Shown piece by piece: positions 44,624 through 53,650 of a stretch of DNA of 64,000 nucleotides. Both the position numbers and the translations under genes were made by a program. Every line of letters begins with the position of its first letter. The first letter of the stretch is position 1. This DNA is from Bacteroidota bacterium (GTDB taxonomy: Bacteria > Bacteroidota > Bacteroidia > AKYH767-A > OLB10): assembly GCA_016713925.1 (NCBI GenBank), contig JADJOH010000008.1:62001-126000 (forward strand), written 5' to 3'. Below the pieces are notes generated by a model. It did no database searches. It was not told the origin of the DNA and saw nothing but the letters and a program-made list of their open reading frames with translations.

Positions 44624-45663
44624 GAACATCCTTGCTCTGGCTTGTCCTGCTGACAGGCGTATTGTCCTCCTGTTCATCTTCAAAGGAAGAGGTGAAGGAG
44701 ATGAATGAAGAAATTATTCCCGTGAAAGTGATGGCGCTGGAACGGAGCCGTATGAAAGTGGAGATTAAAACCTCCGGCCTGTTTACAACCGATGATGAAA
44801 CCGTCCTCTCTTTTAAACACGGTGGCATCGTAAAATCGGTGGAGGTGAATGAGGGTGATTTTGTGAAGCAGGGACAAGTGCTCGCTACCCTCGAAATGAC
44901 AGAGATCACCGCTGCTGTTGAACAGGCGCAACTGGCGCACGAAAAGGCATTGCGGGATTTTAATCGCACCAAAATTTTATTTGAAGACAGTGTAGCGACA
45001 CTCGAACAATTGGAGAATGCGAAGACGGGTTACGATCTTTCCAAACGTCAGCTGGATGCCGCCAACTTTAACGGGAAGTACGCCACCATCCGGGCTAACG
45101 GGAATGGATATGTGCTGAAGAAGTTTGTGAACAGCGGACAATTGGTAGGGCCCGGAACGCCTGTGCTGCAAATCAACGGTGCCGGGAAAGGGGAGTGGAT
45201 GCTGAACGCCGGAGTGAGTGATGCGGAATGGGCTTCTATCTCTACCGGTGATCCCGCGGTCATCACTACCGATACAGATCCGGATCATCCACTGGAAGCT
45301 GTAGTGAGTCGTAAATCAGAGGGCGTGGATCCGATGAGCGGGACATTCATGATTCAGTTGAAGTTGAAGAAAGGCGAAAAAGCCGCGATCGCTTCCGGAC
45401 TTTTTGGTAAAGCTACTATTGCCGCGGGCAGAGCTAACGAAGGATGGCAGGTGCCGATGGAGGCGCTCCTCGACAGTGATGGTAACAAAGCGGATGTGTT
45501 TGTGACAGATGATAAAGTCACCGCGAGGAAGGTAAGGGTGCAGGTGGCGCAACTCACCAACGAACGGGTGCTGATCAGCAAGGGACTGGAGAACGCCGCT
45601 TTTCTCATTGTCAACGGGAACGCCTATCTCACGGATAAATCGAAAATTAAAATCATCGACTAA
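44620..45663 (+). CDS. RND efflux periplasmic adaptor (membrane fusion protein)
   Basis: 347 residues, a lipoprotein with lipobox cysteine at 18 (LTGVLSSCSSSKEE). The biotinyl/lipoyl-like domain lies at about 60-200: TVLSFKHGGIVKSVEVNEGD, FVKQGQVLATLEMTEITAAV and YATIRANGNGYVLKKFVNSG, flanking a helical hairpin (AQLAHEKALRDFNRTKILFE). The beta-barrel domain follows (GEWMLNAGVSDAEWASISTG), and then the membrane-proximal domain (WQVPMEALLDSDGNKADVFV). It links the inner-membrane pump to the TolC-like channel. It overlaps the upstream stop by four bases and is followed by the permease after 12 bp: one operon. Confidence 0.9.
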   Translation: MRTSLLWLVLLTGVLSSCSSSKEEVKEMNEEIIPVKVMALERSRMKVEIKTSGLFTTDDETVLSFKHGGIVKSVEVNEGDFVKQGQVLATLEMTEITAAVEQAQLAHEKALRDFNRTKILFEDSVATLEQLENAKTGYDLSKRQLDAANFNGKYATIRANGNGYVLKKFVNSGQLVGPGTPVLQINGAGKGEWMLNAGVSDAEWASISTGDPAVITTDTDPDHPLEAVVSRKSEGVDPMSGTFMIQLKLKKGEKAAIASGLFGKATIAAGRANEGWQVPMEALLDSDGNKADVFVTDDKVTARKVRVQVAQLTNERVLISKGLENAAFLIVNGNAYLTDKSKIKIID

Positions 45664-45675
45664 AATTTATTTCCC

Positions 45676-48600
45676 ATGAAAATTTCTGATTACGCAGTTA
45701 AGAATTATCAGTTTACCCTGATCATTTTCCTCATGGTAGTGGCCCTCGGTGTGACGACGATTCTCACCATGCCCCGCTCTGAAGATCCGGATATCAATGC
45801 CCCGCAGTTTCCGGTGGTGGTGGTTTATCCGGGGACAAGTCCGGGAGATATGGAAGAGATTGTGGTGGACCCGCTGGAGAAAAAATTATATGCCCTGGAA
45901 GATATCAAAAGAATTAAAACTTTTATCTCCGATGGTCTTGCCGTACTCACGGTGGAGTACAAGTATAGCAGCGATGTGGAGGAGAAGTACCAGGAGCTCG
46001 TACGCGAAGTGAATACCATTCGTACCCAACTGCCGAAGGAAATCGCGGCGATGGAGGTGCGGAAGATTCAGCCTTCGGATGTAAACGTGATTCAACTGGC
46101 GCTGATCTCTGAAAATGCCGGCATGCTCACGCTGAAGAAGGAAGCCGAGCGCTTGCAGGAGAAACTCGAGAAAGTGACCGCACTGAAGAACGTGGAAATT
46201 TTTGGGATCCCGGAACAGCAGGTGAAAGTAGATTTGAATTTGAGTAAGATGGCGCAGTTGCATATCCCGCTCGATGCCGTGCTGAATGTTTTGCAGAGTG
46301 AGATCGCCAATATCCCCGGTGGTAGTGTGCAGGAAGGCGCCCGAAGTTTCAACGTGAAAACGAGCGGGAATTATAAAGATGAGCAGGAAGTGGCGAATAC
46401 GATCATCTACAGCGTGAACAGAAAAAATATTTTGCTGAAAGACATTGCAAACGTTTACAAAGATTTTGAAACGACTACACATATCACCCGACTGAACGGG
46501 CACCGTGCCGTTTTCGTGACCGCGGCGCAGAAGAAGCAGGAGAACATCAGCACCACGCAACAAGCCTATCTTCCGGTCATCGAAGCGTTCAGGAAGACCT
46601 TGCCTTCGAACATCGATTTGAAATTGCATTTTGATCAGGCCGATAATGTCAACAAGCGCCTGAATGGTTTGGCGTTCGATTTCCTGATCGCTATACTACT
46701 CGTGGCCATTACCCTGCTTCCCCTCGGGATGAGAGCTGCCTCGGTGGTGATGATTTCTATTCCGCTTTCACTCGCGATCGGCATCGTATTGCTGAATTTG
46801 ATGGGCTATACCCTGAATCAACTGAGCATCGTGGGATTGGTCGTGGCGCTGGGATTGCTGGTGGATGATAGCATCGTGGTGGTGGAGAATATCGAACGCT
46901 GGCTGCGGGAAGGGCATAGCCGGCTGGAAGCGACATTGAAAGCCACACAGCAGATAGGCCTCGCCGTTATAGGCTGTACCGCGACCCTCATCATCTCTTT
47001 TCTTCCCATCATCTTTTTACCCGAGGCCTCCGGAGATTTTATCCGCAGCTTGCCCATGGCGGTGATCAGCGCGGTGATCGCTTCGATGCTGGTCTCGCTG
47101 ACGATCATTCCCTTTCTTTCCAGTCGTGTGCTGAAAGAACATTCCGGTCATCCCGATGGAAATGTGTTCATGCGCGCGTTGAAAAGAGTGATTCACGGCA
47201 GTTACAGTCGTCTGCTGGAAAAGGCACTTCAGCGTCCGGTGATGACAGTGCTGATAGGATTGCTGGTTTTCGGAGGTTCGCTGGCGTTATTCCCTGTGGT
47301 GGGCTTTAGCCTCTTCCCCGCCTCCGAGAAACCACAGTTTATGGTGAATGTGATCAGTCCCCTGCAGAGTAATATCGAGTACACGGATTCCATCACCCGC
47401 ACCGTTGAACGTGAACTGAAGAAAGTCCCCGAGGTGCAATATGTCGCCACCAACGTAGGACATGGAAATCCACGCGTGTACTATAACATCGTACCGAAGG
47501 ATGACCGCAGTGATTTTGCAGAACTCTTTGTGCAGTTGGAAGAGCATACCAGTCCGAAACGAAAACTCGCCATCATCGATCAGCTTCGTAAACAATGGAC
47601 ACCCTATCCCGGCGCCAAAGTGGAGGTGAAGAACTTCGAGCAGGGTCCGCCCGTGATTGCTCCCGTGGAGGTGCGTCTCTATGGCGAGAACCTCGATACC
47701 CTGAGTGTCCTCGCTGCGCAGGTGGAGAAGTTACTGCGAACTGTAGATGGAACCCTCTATGTCAATAATCCGCTGATGCACCGCAAGTCGGATATCAAGG
47801 TGGCGATCAACAAGGAGAAGGCGATTCAGTTGGGTGTTCCTACCCTCAGCATGGACAGAAGCATCCGCATGGCCGTGGCAGGACTCGAGATGGGAACCTT
47901 CACCGATGCAGCGGGCGATGAGTTCAGCATAGTGGTGAGTAAACCCAAGGAAGCCCGTCCCGGACTCGAAGTCTTTGATGACCTCTACGTAAACGCGGCT
48001 AACGGTACTGCCATACCGCTAAAGCAAATCGCCGGACTCACCTTCGAATCCTCACCCCTCAGCATCAACCATTTTAACAAAGCCCGCACGGTATCGGTGA
48101 GCGCCTATGTGCAGAAGGGATATCTCAACGATGAAGTAATCAATGGCGTCATCGCAAAGATGGATCAGGTCAAATTGCCTTCCGGCTACAGCTATGAGAT
48201 GGGTGGAGAAGTGGAGAGTAGGAATGAATCGTTCGGCGGATTCGGCACCATCATCCTCGTCACCATCTTCCTCTTCATCGCCGTCCTCATTCTCGAATTC
48301 AGAACATTCAAGAGCACGCTCATTGTCTTATCCGTCATCCCGCTTGGTATAGTGGGTGCTGTACTCGCCTTACTCGTCACGGGAAATTCGTTATCCTTTG
48401 TCGCCACCATCGGCATCATTGCCTTGGCGGGCATCGAAGTCAAGAACACCATATTGCTCGTCGATTTTACCAATCAGTTGCGCGAGAAAGGCATGCCCTT
48501 AGAGCAGGCGATCCGTGAAGCCGGAGAAATTCGTTTCCTCCCTATCGTCCTCACCTCACTCACTGCCATCGGCGGACTCTTCCCCATCGCCATCTCCACC

Positions 48601-48726
48601 AACCCGCTCATCTCTCCCCTCGCCATCGTCATGATCGGCGGACTCATCAGCTCCACCATCCTCTCCCGGGTCGTCACGCCGGTAGTGTACAAACTAATTC
48701 CTCCGGCGGTAGAACTGCAGAAGTAA
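45676..48726 (+). CDS. RND efflux permease (AcrB-like, HAE family)
   Basis: 1016 residues with 12 membrane helices and two large periplasmic loops. Visible features are the N-terminal ISDYAVKNYQFTLIIFLMVV, PRSEDPDINAPQFPVVVVYP, and the helix 4 proton-relay pair LGLLVDDSIVVVENIER (Asp-Asp at about 396-397). Its symmetrical second half has FATIGIIALAGIEVKNTILL in the helix 10 position and VLTSLTAIGGLFPIAISTNP near the end. The proton-driven antiporter exports hydrophobic or amphipathic compounds. Its sequence type is the short AcrB-like group common in Bacteroidota; the substrate is unknown but is expected to be the TetR ligand. Confidence 0.92.
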   Translation: MKISDYAVKNYQFTLIIFLMVVALGVTTILTMPRSEDPDINAPQFPVVVVYPGTSPGDMEEIVVDPLEKKLYALEDIKRIKTFISDGLAVLTVEYKYSSDVEEKYQELVREVNTIRTQLPKEIAAMEVRKIQPSDVNVIQLALISENAGMLTLKKEAERLQEKLEKVTALKNVEIFGIPEQQVKVDLNLSKMAQLHIPLDAVLNVLQSEIANIPGGSVQEGARSFNVKTSGNYKDEQEVANTIIYSVNRKNILLKDIANVYKDFETTTHITRLNGHRAVFVTAAQKKQENISTTQQAYLPVIEAFRKTLPSNIDLKLHFDQADNVNKRLNGLAFDFLIAILLVAITLLPLGMRAASVVMISIPLSLAIGIVLLNLMGYTLNQLSIVGLVVALGLLVDDSIVVVENIERWLREGHSRLEATLKATQQIGLAVIGCTATLIISFLPIIFLPEASGDFIRSLPMAVISAVIASMLVSLTIIPFLSSRVLKEHSGHPDGNVFMRALKRVIHGSYSRLLEKALQRPVMTVLIGLLVFGGSLALFPVVGFSLFPASEKPQFMVNVISPLQSNIEYTDSITRTVERELKKVPEVQYVATNVGHGNPRVYYNIVPKDDRSDFAELFVQLEEHTSPKRKLAIIDQLRKQWTPYPGAKVEVKNFEQGPPVIAPVEVRLYGENLDTLSVLAAQVEKLLRTVDGTLYVNNPLMHRKSDIKVAINKEKAIQLGVPTLSMDRSIRMAVAGLEMGTFTDAAGDEFSIVVSKPKEARPGLEVFDDLYVNAANGTAIPLKQIAGLTFESSPLSINHFNKARTVSVSAYVQKGYLNDEVINGVIAKMDQVKLPSGYSYEMGGEVESRNESFGGFGTIILVTIFLFIAVLILEFRTFKSTLIVLSVIPLGIVGAVLALLVTGNSLSFVATIGIIALAGIEVKNTILLVDFTNQLREKGMPLEQAIREAGEIRFLPIVLTSLTAIGGLFPIAISTNPLISPLAIVMIGGLISSTILSRVVTPVVYKLIPPAVELQK

Positions 48727-48745
48727 TAACCACGCTGACATCAAA

Positions 48746-48990
48746 TCAACACCTCTGTACCCAGGAGAGTTACTACCACCACAAGCCCTGTAGGGGCGAC
48801 ATCTTTCAACACCTCTGTACCCATGAGAGCTACTACCACCACAAGCCCTGTAGGGGCGACATCTCTGTAAAGACAGGCGCCCTCTCTCCTAACAACCGCG
48901 GGCACCCGACCCTAGGTCGTGTGCCCGCAGGAGGGTGGTGGAAGTAGCTCTCCCGGGTTACAGAGGTGTCGCCCCTACAGGGCTTGTGCT
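48746..48990. repeat. 60-bp tandem repeat with an inverted third copy
   Basis: Two copies with a 60-bp period occupy 48746-48804 and 48806-48864. Each contains CAACACCTCTGTACCCA and AGCCCTGTAGGGGCGACATC (the latter at 48784 and 48844). A partial copy in opposite orientation lies at about 48934-48990 (AGGTGTCGCCCCTACAGGGC at 48964). In between is a palindrome around CACCCGACCCTAGGTCGTGTG. The AGCCCTGTAGGGGCGACATC unit is also found at 35481. Head-to-head copies such as these suggest REP/BIME-like elements. Confidence 0.75.
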
Positions 48991-49235
48991 CACTCGTACA
49001 TTCGTAAAAATTCGTAATTCGTACATTCGTAAACTTTCGCACCTGCCTGCCGGCAGGCAGGTTTCGCATTTCGTATTTCGCATTTCGTATTTTCGTAAAC
49101 TTTCGTATTTCGTATTTCGTATTTCGCATTTCGTATTTTCGTAAACTTTCGTATTTCGTATTTCGCATTTCGCATTTTCGTAAACTTTCGTATTTCGTAT
49201 TTCGCATTTTCGTAAACTTTCGTATTTCGTAACCC
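48991..49235. repeat. TTTCGTATTTCGCA satellite with perfect 22-bp palindrome
   Basis: A long run of TTTCGTA and TTTCGCA units in blocks separated by TTTTCGTAAACTTTCG. Near its left end, at 49041-49062, lies a perfect 22-base palindrome with ACCTGCCTGCC on the left arm. It resembles the shorter run at 8814-8955. Reading frames through it are repetitive artefacts. It directly abuts the asnB promoter. Confidence 0.85.
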
Positions 49236-49243
49236 CTTTTCAT

Positions 49244-49251
49244 TATTTTTG
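49244..49251 (+). promoter_or_regulatory. -7 promoter element (TATTTTTG) six bases before asnB ATG
   Basis: An exact TAnnTTTG box followed by CCACCT and the ATG at 49258. The satellite repeat ends just upstream, so any -33 contacts must lie inside repeat DNA. It predicts an mRNA starting at or next to the start codon. Confidence 0.55.
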
Positions 49252-49257
49252 CCACCT

Positions 49258-50925
49258 ATGTGCGGAATAGTAGGAGTTTTCGATATCAAAAGTAACACAG
49301 CCGATCTTCGCCCCAAGGTGCTCGAGATGGCTAAGCGAATCAGACACCGTGGTCCGGACTGGTCGGGGATGTACAGTGATGCGAATGTGATTCTCGCACA
49401 TGAACGGCTGGCTATTGTAGATCCCACCTCAGGGAAGCAGCCCTTGTACAGCGAGGATAAAACATTAGTGCTGGCGGTCAACGGAGAGATCTATAATCAT
49501 ATGGAATTGCGTGCCGGTTTGCAGGATTATCATTTCCTCACGCATTCCGATTGCGAAGTGATCCTCGCACTTTACCGCAAGAAGGGAAAAGATTTCATCG
49601 AAGACCTCAACGGCATCTTTGCTTTTGCCCTCTACGATAAAGAACAAAACTGCTATCTGATTGCACGTGATCATATGGGCATCATCCCGCTCTACATGGG
49701 CTGGGATAAGTTTGGAAATTTTTATGTTTCCTCGGAGCTCAAAGCACTGGAAGGGACCTGCAATAAAATCGAAGAGTTCCTGCCCGGACATTATCTCTAC
49801 AGCAAGGAAGGCGCGACACCCCAGCGTTGGTACACCCGCGATTGGATGGAATTTGAAAACGTGAAGCACAATACCAGTGATAGTGCTCAATTACGTGAAG
49901 CGCTCGAGCAGGCCGTCCACCGGCAGTTGATGAGCGATGTGCCTTATGGCGTCTTACTCTCGGGCGGACTGGACTCTTCCATCATCTCTGCCATCACCAA
50001 AAAATATGCAGCGCGACGCATCGAGAGCAACGATACGCAGATGGCCTGGTATCCGCAATTGCATTCCTTCGCTGTCGGACTCGAGGGATCACCCGATCTG
50101 GCAGCGGCACAGAAAGTCGCGGAACATATAGGCTCCATACATCACGAAATTCATTTCACGGTCCAGGAAGGACTCGATGCGATCAGCGACGTCATCTACC
50201 ACCTCGAGACCTATGATGTCACTACCGTTCGCGCAGCTACACCCATGTACCTGCTGGGAAGAGTCATTAAGTCGATGGGCATAAAAATGGTTTTATCGGG
50301 AGAAGGGGCTGATGAAATTTTTGGCGGCTATCTCTACTTCCACAAAGCGCCCGATGCCAAATCCTTTCACGAAGAGACCGTACGCAAATTAAGCAAGTTG
50401 CATTTATACGATTGTCTGCGCGCCAACAAATCCCTCGCCGCTTGGGGAGTCGAAGGACGCGTACCTTTCCTCGACAAAGAATTCATGGATGTAGCGATGC
50501 GCCTGAATCCGGCCGATAAGATGGCGGGCAACGGCAAGATGGAAAAGTGGATTCTACGCAAAGCCTTCGAAGACCTGTTGCCCGAAAGCATTGTCTGGCG
50601 ACAGAAAGAGCAATTCAGTGATGGCGTAGGCTACGGATGGATTGATACATTGAAAGCCTTAGCCAACGAAAAAATCAGCGACGAAGAATTAGCGCAAGCG
50701 AAGTTCCGTTTTCCTGTCCACCCTCCCATGAGCAAGGAGGAGTACCATTACCGCGGCATCTTCCATTCCCATTTCCCCTCTGATACCGCAGCGGCCTGTG
50801 TACCTTCTGTCAAGTCTGTCGCCTGCAGCAGCGCCGAAGCCCTCGCCTGGGATCCTTCTTTTCAAAATTTAAATGATCCTTCGGGAAGAGCGGTTAAAAA
50901 TATTCATAATAGTAGTTATCAATAG
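49258..50925 (+). CDS. asnB: asparagine synthase (glutamine-hydrolysing)
   Basis: 555 residues from ATG 49258, chosen because Cys2 must become the N-terminal nucleophile (MCGIVGVFDI). The class II glutaminase domain (about 1-195) includes RHRGPDWSGMYSD, HERLAIVDPTSGKQPLYSED and VNGEIYNHMELR. The synthetase domain carries the PP-loop LLSGGLDSSIISAITKKYAA near 235 and later SGEGADEIFGGYLYFHKAPD and LRANKSLAAWGVEGRVPFLD. The enzyme makes asparagine from aspartate, ATP and glutamine. Length and motifs match AsnB of enterobacterial type. Confidence 0.95.
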   Translation: MCGIVGVFDIKSNTADLRPKVLEMAKRIRHRGPDWSGMYSDANVILAHERLAIVDPTSGKQPLYSEDKTLVLAVNGEIYNHMELRAGLQDYHFLTHSDCEVILALYRKKGKDFIEDLNGIFAFALYDKEQNCYLIARDHMGIIPLYMGWDKFGNFYVSSELKALEGTCNKIEEFLPGHYLYSKEGATPQRWYTRDWMEFENVKHNTSDSAQLREALEQAVHRQLMSDVPYGVLLSGGLDSSIISAITKKYAARRIESNDTQMAWYPQLHSFAVGLEGSPDLAAAQKVAEHIGSIHHEIHFTVQEGLDAISDVIYHLETYDVTTVRAATPMYLLGRVIKSMGIKMVLSGEGADEIFGGYLYFHKAPDAKSFHEETVRKLSKLHLYDCLRANKSLAAWGVEGRVPFLDKEFMDVAMRLNPADKMAGNGKMEKWILRKAFEDLLPESIVWRQKEQFSDGVGYGWIDTLKALANEKISDEELAQAKFRFPVHPPMSKEEYHYRGIFHSHFPSDTAAACVPSVKSVACSSAEALAWDPSFQNLNDPSGRAVKNIHNSSYQ

Positions 50926-51097
50926 TGTTTTTTAGTGCATACTATTTTTATGCATAAATAAATTTTTTGGTGCATGGAAAGGCTTCCGGCTTCCAGCCAC
51001 CGGCTTCCGGCTTTTTTTTGGTACATGGAGTTTATCATAACAAATCATAAAAATCATAATAAATCTGCGGCCCATCAAAATATCGATGCCAGAAAAT

Positions 51098-51583
51098 TTA
51101 TAGGTTCATTTTAATCTTTACCCTATTCAAATCATTTTGATATCGACTAACATCAACATCCGATAAGGAATAAAAAATCGCCTTCGTATAATACTCGATC
51201 GCTTCTTCCCATTTTTTCTCTCGTTCATAGAGATTTCCGAAGAGGCTGTAAATTTTATCCTTTTCAATTCCGGGGACTTCCAGGGATTTATTGAGGACGG
51301 CGACGGTTTCGGTGGCTTTATCGAGGCGGAGTAAAAGTTCGCCATAATCGTAATAGAGGTCGGGGTAGGCGGGTGCCTGACGCATCGCGATACGGAAAGC
51401 CTCTTCGGCGGCGGTGAAATCGGCAAGGTGGTGGAGATAAATGCTTCCCAACATCGCCTGCGCCTTCCCTTGCTCCGGATAGCGGGCAATGATCACCTGC
51501 AACTCCGCCAACGCTTCGCCCACCTTCCCCTGTTCCAGGAGCTGCTGAATGACGAGTAACTGCGTTGCGATATTGTCTGACAT
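51098..51583 (-). CDS. tetratricopeptide repeat protein
   Basis: 161 residues, no signal peptide, made of about four TPR units: GEALAELQVIIARYPEQGKA, MLGSIYLHHLADFTAAEEAF, DLYYDYGELLLRLDKATETV and GNLYEREKKWEEAIEYYTKA. TPR proteins are protein-protein scaffolds; no partner is evident. On the minus strand TATTTTCG at 51662-51669 resembles a -7 box and AGGAGAGG lies upstream of the ATG. A degenerate copy of the 5' part and upstream region of this gene occurs at 57030-57361, at the other end of the AlbA_2/primase-helicase cassette. Confidence 0.8.
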   Translation of the reverse strand: MSDNIATQLLVIQQLLEQGKVGEALAELQVIIARYPEQGKAQAMLGSIYLHHLADFTAAEEAFRIAMRQAPAYPDLYYDYGELLLRLDKATETVAVLNKSLEVPGIEKDKIYSLFGNLYEREKKWEEAIEYYTKAIFYSLSDVDVSRYQNDLNRVKIKMNL

Positions 51584-51716
51584 TGATTAACGATCCATTC
51601 GGACCCACTTCCTCTCCTGCAAAAATGCGGTGTTCTCACTCCATATCCCCTCAGAAGGTGGCGAAAATAGATGAATTTCGGGTAAGAAGGGCAGGGGGGA
51701 GGGTGAAAGGGGTGGG
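51375..51716. repeat. direct repeat copy A (5' part of TPR gene plus upstream region)
   Basis: About 342 bp that recur at 57030-57361 in the same orientation with few substitutions and one roughly 11-bp gap. It covers the first 70 codons of the intact TPR gene, its leader and promoter, and a G-rich tract (51689-51716). It marks one edge of the accessory cassette. Confidence 0.85.
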
Positions 51717-51924
51717 ACTTGTCAGAATGGTGATGTGGAAAGGGGAAGGTTTTGGGGAGGGAAGAAAGGAGGTTAGTGACGCTTTTGTCCGGAGGTGGGG
51801 AGTTTAGAGGCAATCGGTGGGGGTGAATTTATGAGATATAGATTTACAGTTTATTGTATAGTAGGGTGATAAATTAGATTTGAATTTCAGGTATAAATAA
51901 TTTTATAAGAAGGGGATTAAAGAT

Positions 51925-52022
51925 AATTTAATAGTTTTGGTAGGACGGAACATTATTTAGTGGAACTATTTAAAATACATTAGTTATTAAGTAAATCGGT
52001 TTATTGTATTGAGATTTTTAGT
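51925..52022 (+). repeat. 98-bp dispersed repeat, copy 1, with internal -7 box
   Basis: First of three copies (others at 57568 and 61138). It contains TAGTTTTG at 51932-51939 and conserved blocks GAACTATTTA, ATACAT, GTTATTAAGTA, GTTTATTGT and ATTTTTAGT. It lies in the 710-bp gap between the TPR gene and the AlbA_2 gene, and is followed by about 270 bp of AT-rich DNA in which only a doubtful 36-residue frame (52147-52257) was seen. Confidence 0.85.
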
Positions 52023-52293
52023 AAAATCGTATTTCTCCCCGGTCAACCGAGTTCTCAAAGACATCAGAGAAGTTCTCTAAATAAAGTTAGTGGTAGTAAG
52101 CAAAATTGAGAATATTAAAACAATTCTGTAGCAGTTTGATAAATCGATGTTATTAATAGAATTTAATCAAGAGTATTTAATTGAATTCTTAAATGTTTGG
52201 AATACTTACGAGCGTGAATTTACTTCATTATTATTTGGTCGAAGATGTAAAAGATAAATTTGGATTAGTTGATAAGTAAATAATCGATTTATA

Positions 52294-53622
52294 ATGCACG
52301 AGCAACAAAACATAGAATACAAACAAAGTTGGCATGACGACTACCTCAAATGGGTTTGTGGCTTTGCCAATGCCCAGGGTGGAGTGATTTTTATCGGCAA
52401 AGATGATGATGGAAAAATTGTTGGTGTTGACAATTATAAAAAATTGATGGAGGATTTGCCCAACAAGATCAGAAACTCAATGGGTATTTCTGCCGAAGTA
52501 AATCTACATGAAGAAACGGGAAAGCATTTTATTGAAATTGTAACTCATCCCTACTCCGTTCCTATTTCGATAAGAGGAAGATATTATTACCGAAGTGGAA
52601 GCACTAAACAAGAATTAACGGGAGCTTCGTTGAATGAGTTTCTATTAAAAAGATCAGGCAAGACTTGGGACGATGTTGTAGAACCTCGTGCTACCTTTGC
52701 AGACATTGACGAAAAAACAGTTACCATATTTTTACAGGCATCTGAAAATGCTGGTCGCTTGCCTGAAAATAAAGGCTTGACAATTCCTGAATTGTTTGAA
52801 AAATTAAGGCTTACCGAAAACAGTCAGTTAAAACGAGCTGCTCTTATTCTATTTGGGAAAGAACCTGCTAAATTTTACCCAAACACCTTTGTAAAGATTG
52901 GTCGCTTTGGAAAAGATGATGCCGACTTAAAATTTCAGGAAACAGAAGAAGCAAATTTAATTTTATTGCTTCAGGCAGTTTTAAATCAACTCAACCATAA
53001 ATTTCTTACAAGACCAATAGAATTTAAAGGAATGCACAGGCTCGAAAGAAGTGAATACCCAACTGCTGCACTACGTGAAATTATTTTAAATGCGTTGGTG
53101 CATCGCAACTATATGGGATCGCCAACTCAAATACGGGTTTATGATAACAAAATTAATTTTTGGAATGAAGGTATCCTTCCCGTAGGCTTAACATTTGAGG
53201 CATTAAAAGGATTCCATACTTCACGACCAAGAAATGTTTTAATTGCAGACGTTTGTTTTAAAGGAGGATTCATTGATTCATGGGGACGAGGAACGTTGAA
53301 AATTTATGATGCTTGCAAAGAGGCAAAATTACCCGAACCCGAAATAAAGGAATTTCAAGGCGGTTTTTTGGTAACCCTTTTCAAAGACAATTTAACGGGA
53401 GACCAATTAGCAAAACTTGGACTGAATGGCCGACAATTAAAAGCAGTGAATTTTGTGAAGGAGAAAGGGAAAATTACGAATAAAGAATATCAGGAATTAA
53501 ACGACTGTTCAAGAAATACCGCAAGTAACGACCTTGGGGATTTAGTTCAGAAGAATATTCTTCTTGGTAGTGATATTAAGGGAGCTGGGGCATTTTATCA
53601 GCTAAAATCAATTGCACATTAA
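52294..53622 (+). CDS. AlbA_2/Schlafen-type ATP-binding regulator
   Basis: 442 residues. The N-terminal AlbA_2 (Schlafen-like) domain occupies about 1-125 (EYKQSWHDDYLKWVCGFANA, QGGVIFIGKDDDGKIVGVDN, SIRGRYYYRSGSTKQELTG). A GHKL-type ATP-binding domain lies at about 235-370 (YPTAALREIILNALVHRNYM, with the N-box glutamate, and GGFIDSWGRGTLKIYDACKE). A C-terminal winged-helix-like region follows (LNGRQLKAVNFVKEKGKITN, NDCSRNTASNDLGDLVQKNI). Such proteins bind nucleic acid and often occur in defence islands, as regulators or effectors. The next gene is a TOTE-type primase-helicase on the same strand, 123 bp downstream. Its stop codon lies within a 20-bp tandem repeat. Confidence 0.85.
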   Translation: MHEQQNIEYKQSWHDDYLKWVCGFANAQGGVIFIGKDDDGKIVGVDNYKKLMEDLPNKIRNSMGISAEVNLHEETGKHFIEIVTHPYSVPISIRGRYYYRSGSTKQELTGASLNEFLLKRSGKTWDDVVEPRATFADIDEKTVTIFLQASENAGRLPENKGLTIPELFEKLRLTENSQLKRAALILFGKEPAKFYPNTFVKIGRFGKDDADLKFQETEEANLILLLQAVLNQLNHKFLTRPIEFKGMHRLERSEYPTAALREIILNALVHRNYMGSPTQIRVYDNKINFWNEGILPVGLTFEALKGFHTSRPRNVLIADVCFKGGFIDSWGRGTLKIYDACKEAKLPEPEIKEFQGGFLVTLFKDNLTGDQLAKLGLNGRQLKAVNFVKEKGKITNKEYQELNDCSRNTASNDLGDLVQKNILLGSDIKGAGAFYQLKSIAH

Positions 53623-53650
53623 TTGCACAAATTGCACATTGATTGCACAA
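53611..53650 (+). repeat. 20-bp tandem repeat across the AlbA_2 stop codon
   Basis: ATTGCACATTAATTGCACAA at 53611-53630 is followed by the same unit with one change at 53631-53650, and then by a degenerate ATTGCGTC. The gene's TAA stop is inside the first unit. Iteron-like spacing suggests a binding array for the upstream regulator ahead of the primase-helicase gene, or slippage of the gene's 3' end. Confidence 0.8.

Noticed and set aside
48833..49255. 140-residue frame with repeated MRNTKYEIRKFTK units
   Set aside because: It is a translation of the TTTCGTA satellite and the 60-bp repeats; the periodicity follows the DNA repeat, not a protein fold.
50934..51035. Repeated GGCTTCCGGCTT units and a TGCATA/TATGCA hairpin after asnB as terminator
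   Set aside because: The hairpin stem is only 6 AT-rich pairs, and the GGCTTCCGGC units are direct rather than inverted repeats, so no terminator can be supported.
52147..52257. 36-residue frame (MLLIEFNQEYLIEFLNVWNT...) before the AlbA_2 gene
   Set aside because: Composition is not unreasonable, but the region is very AT-rich, the frame is short and has no supporting signal; noted only.
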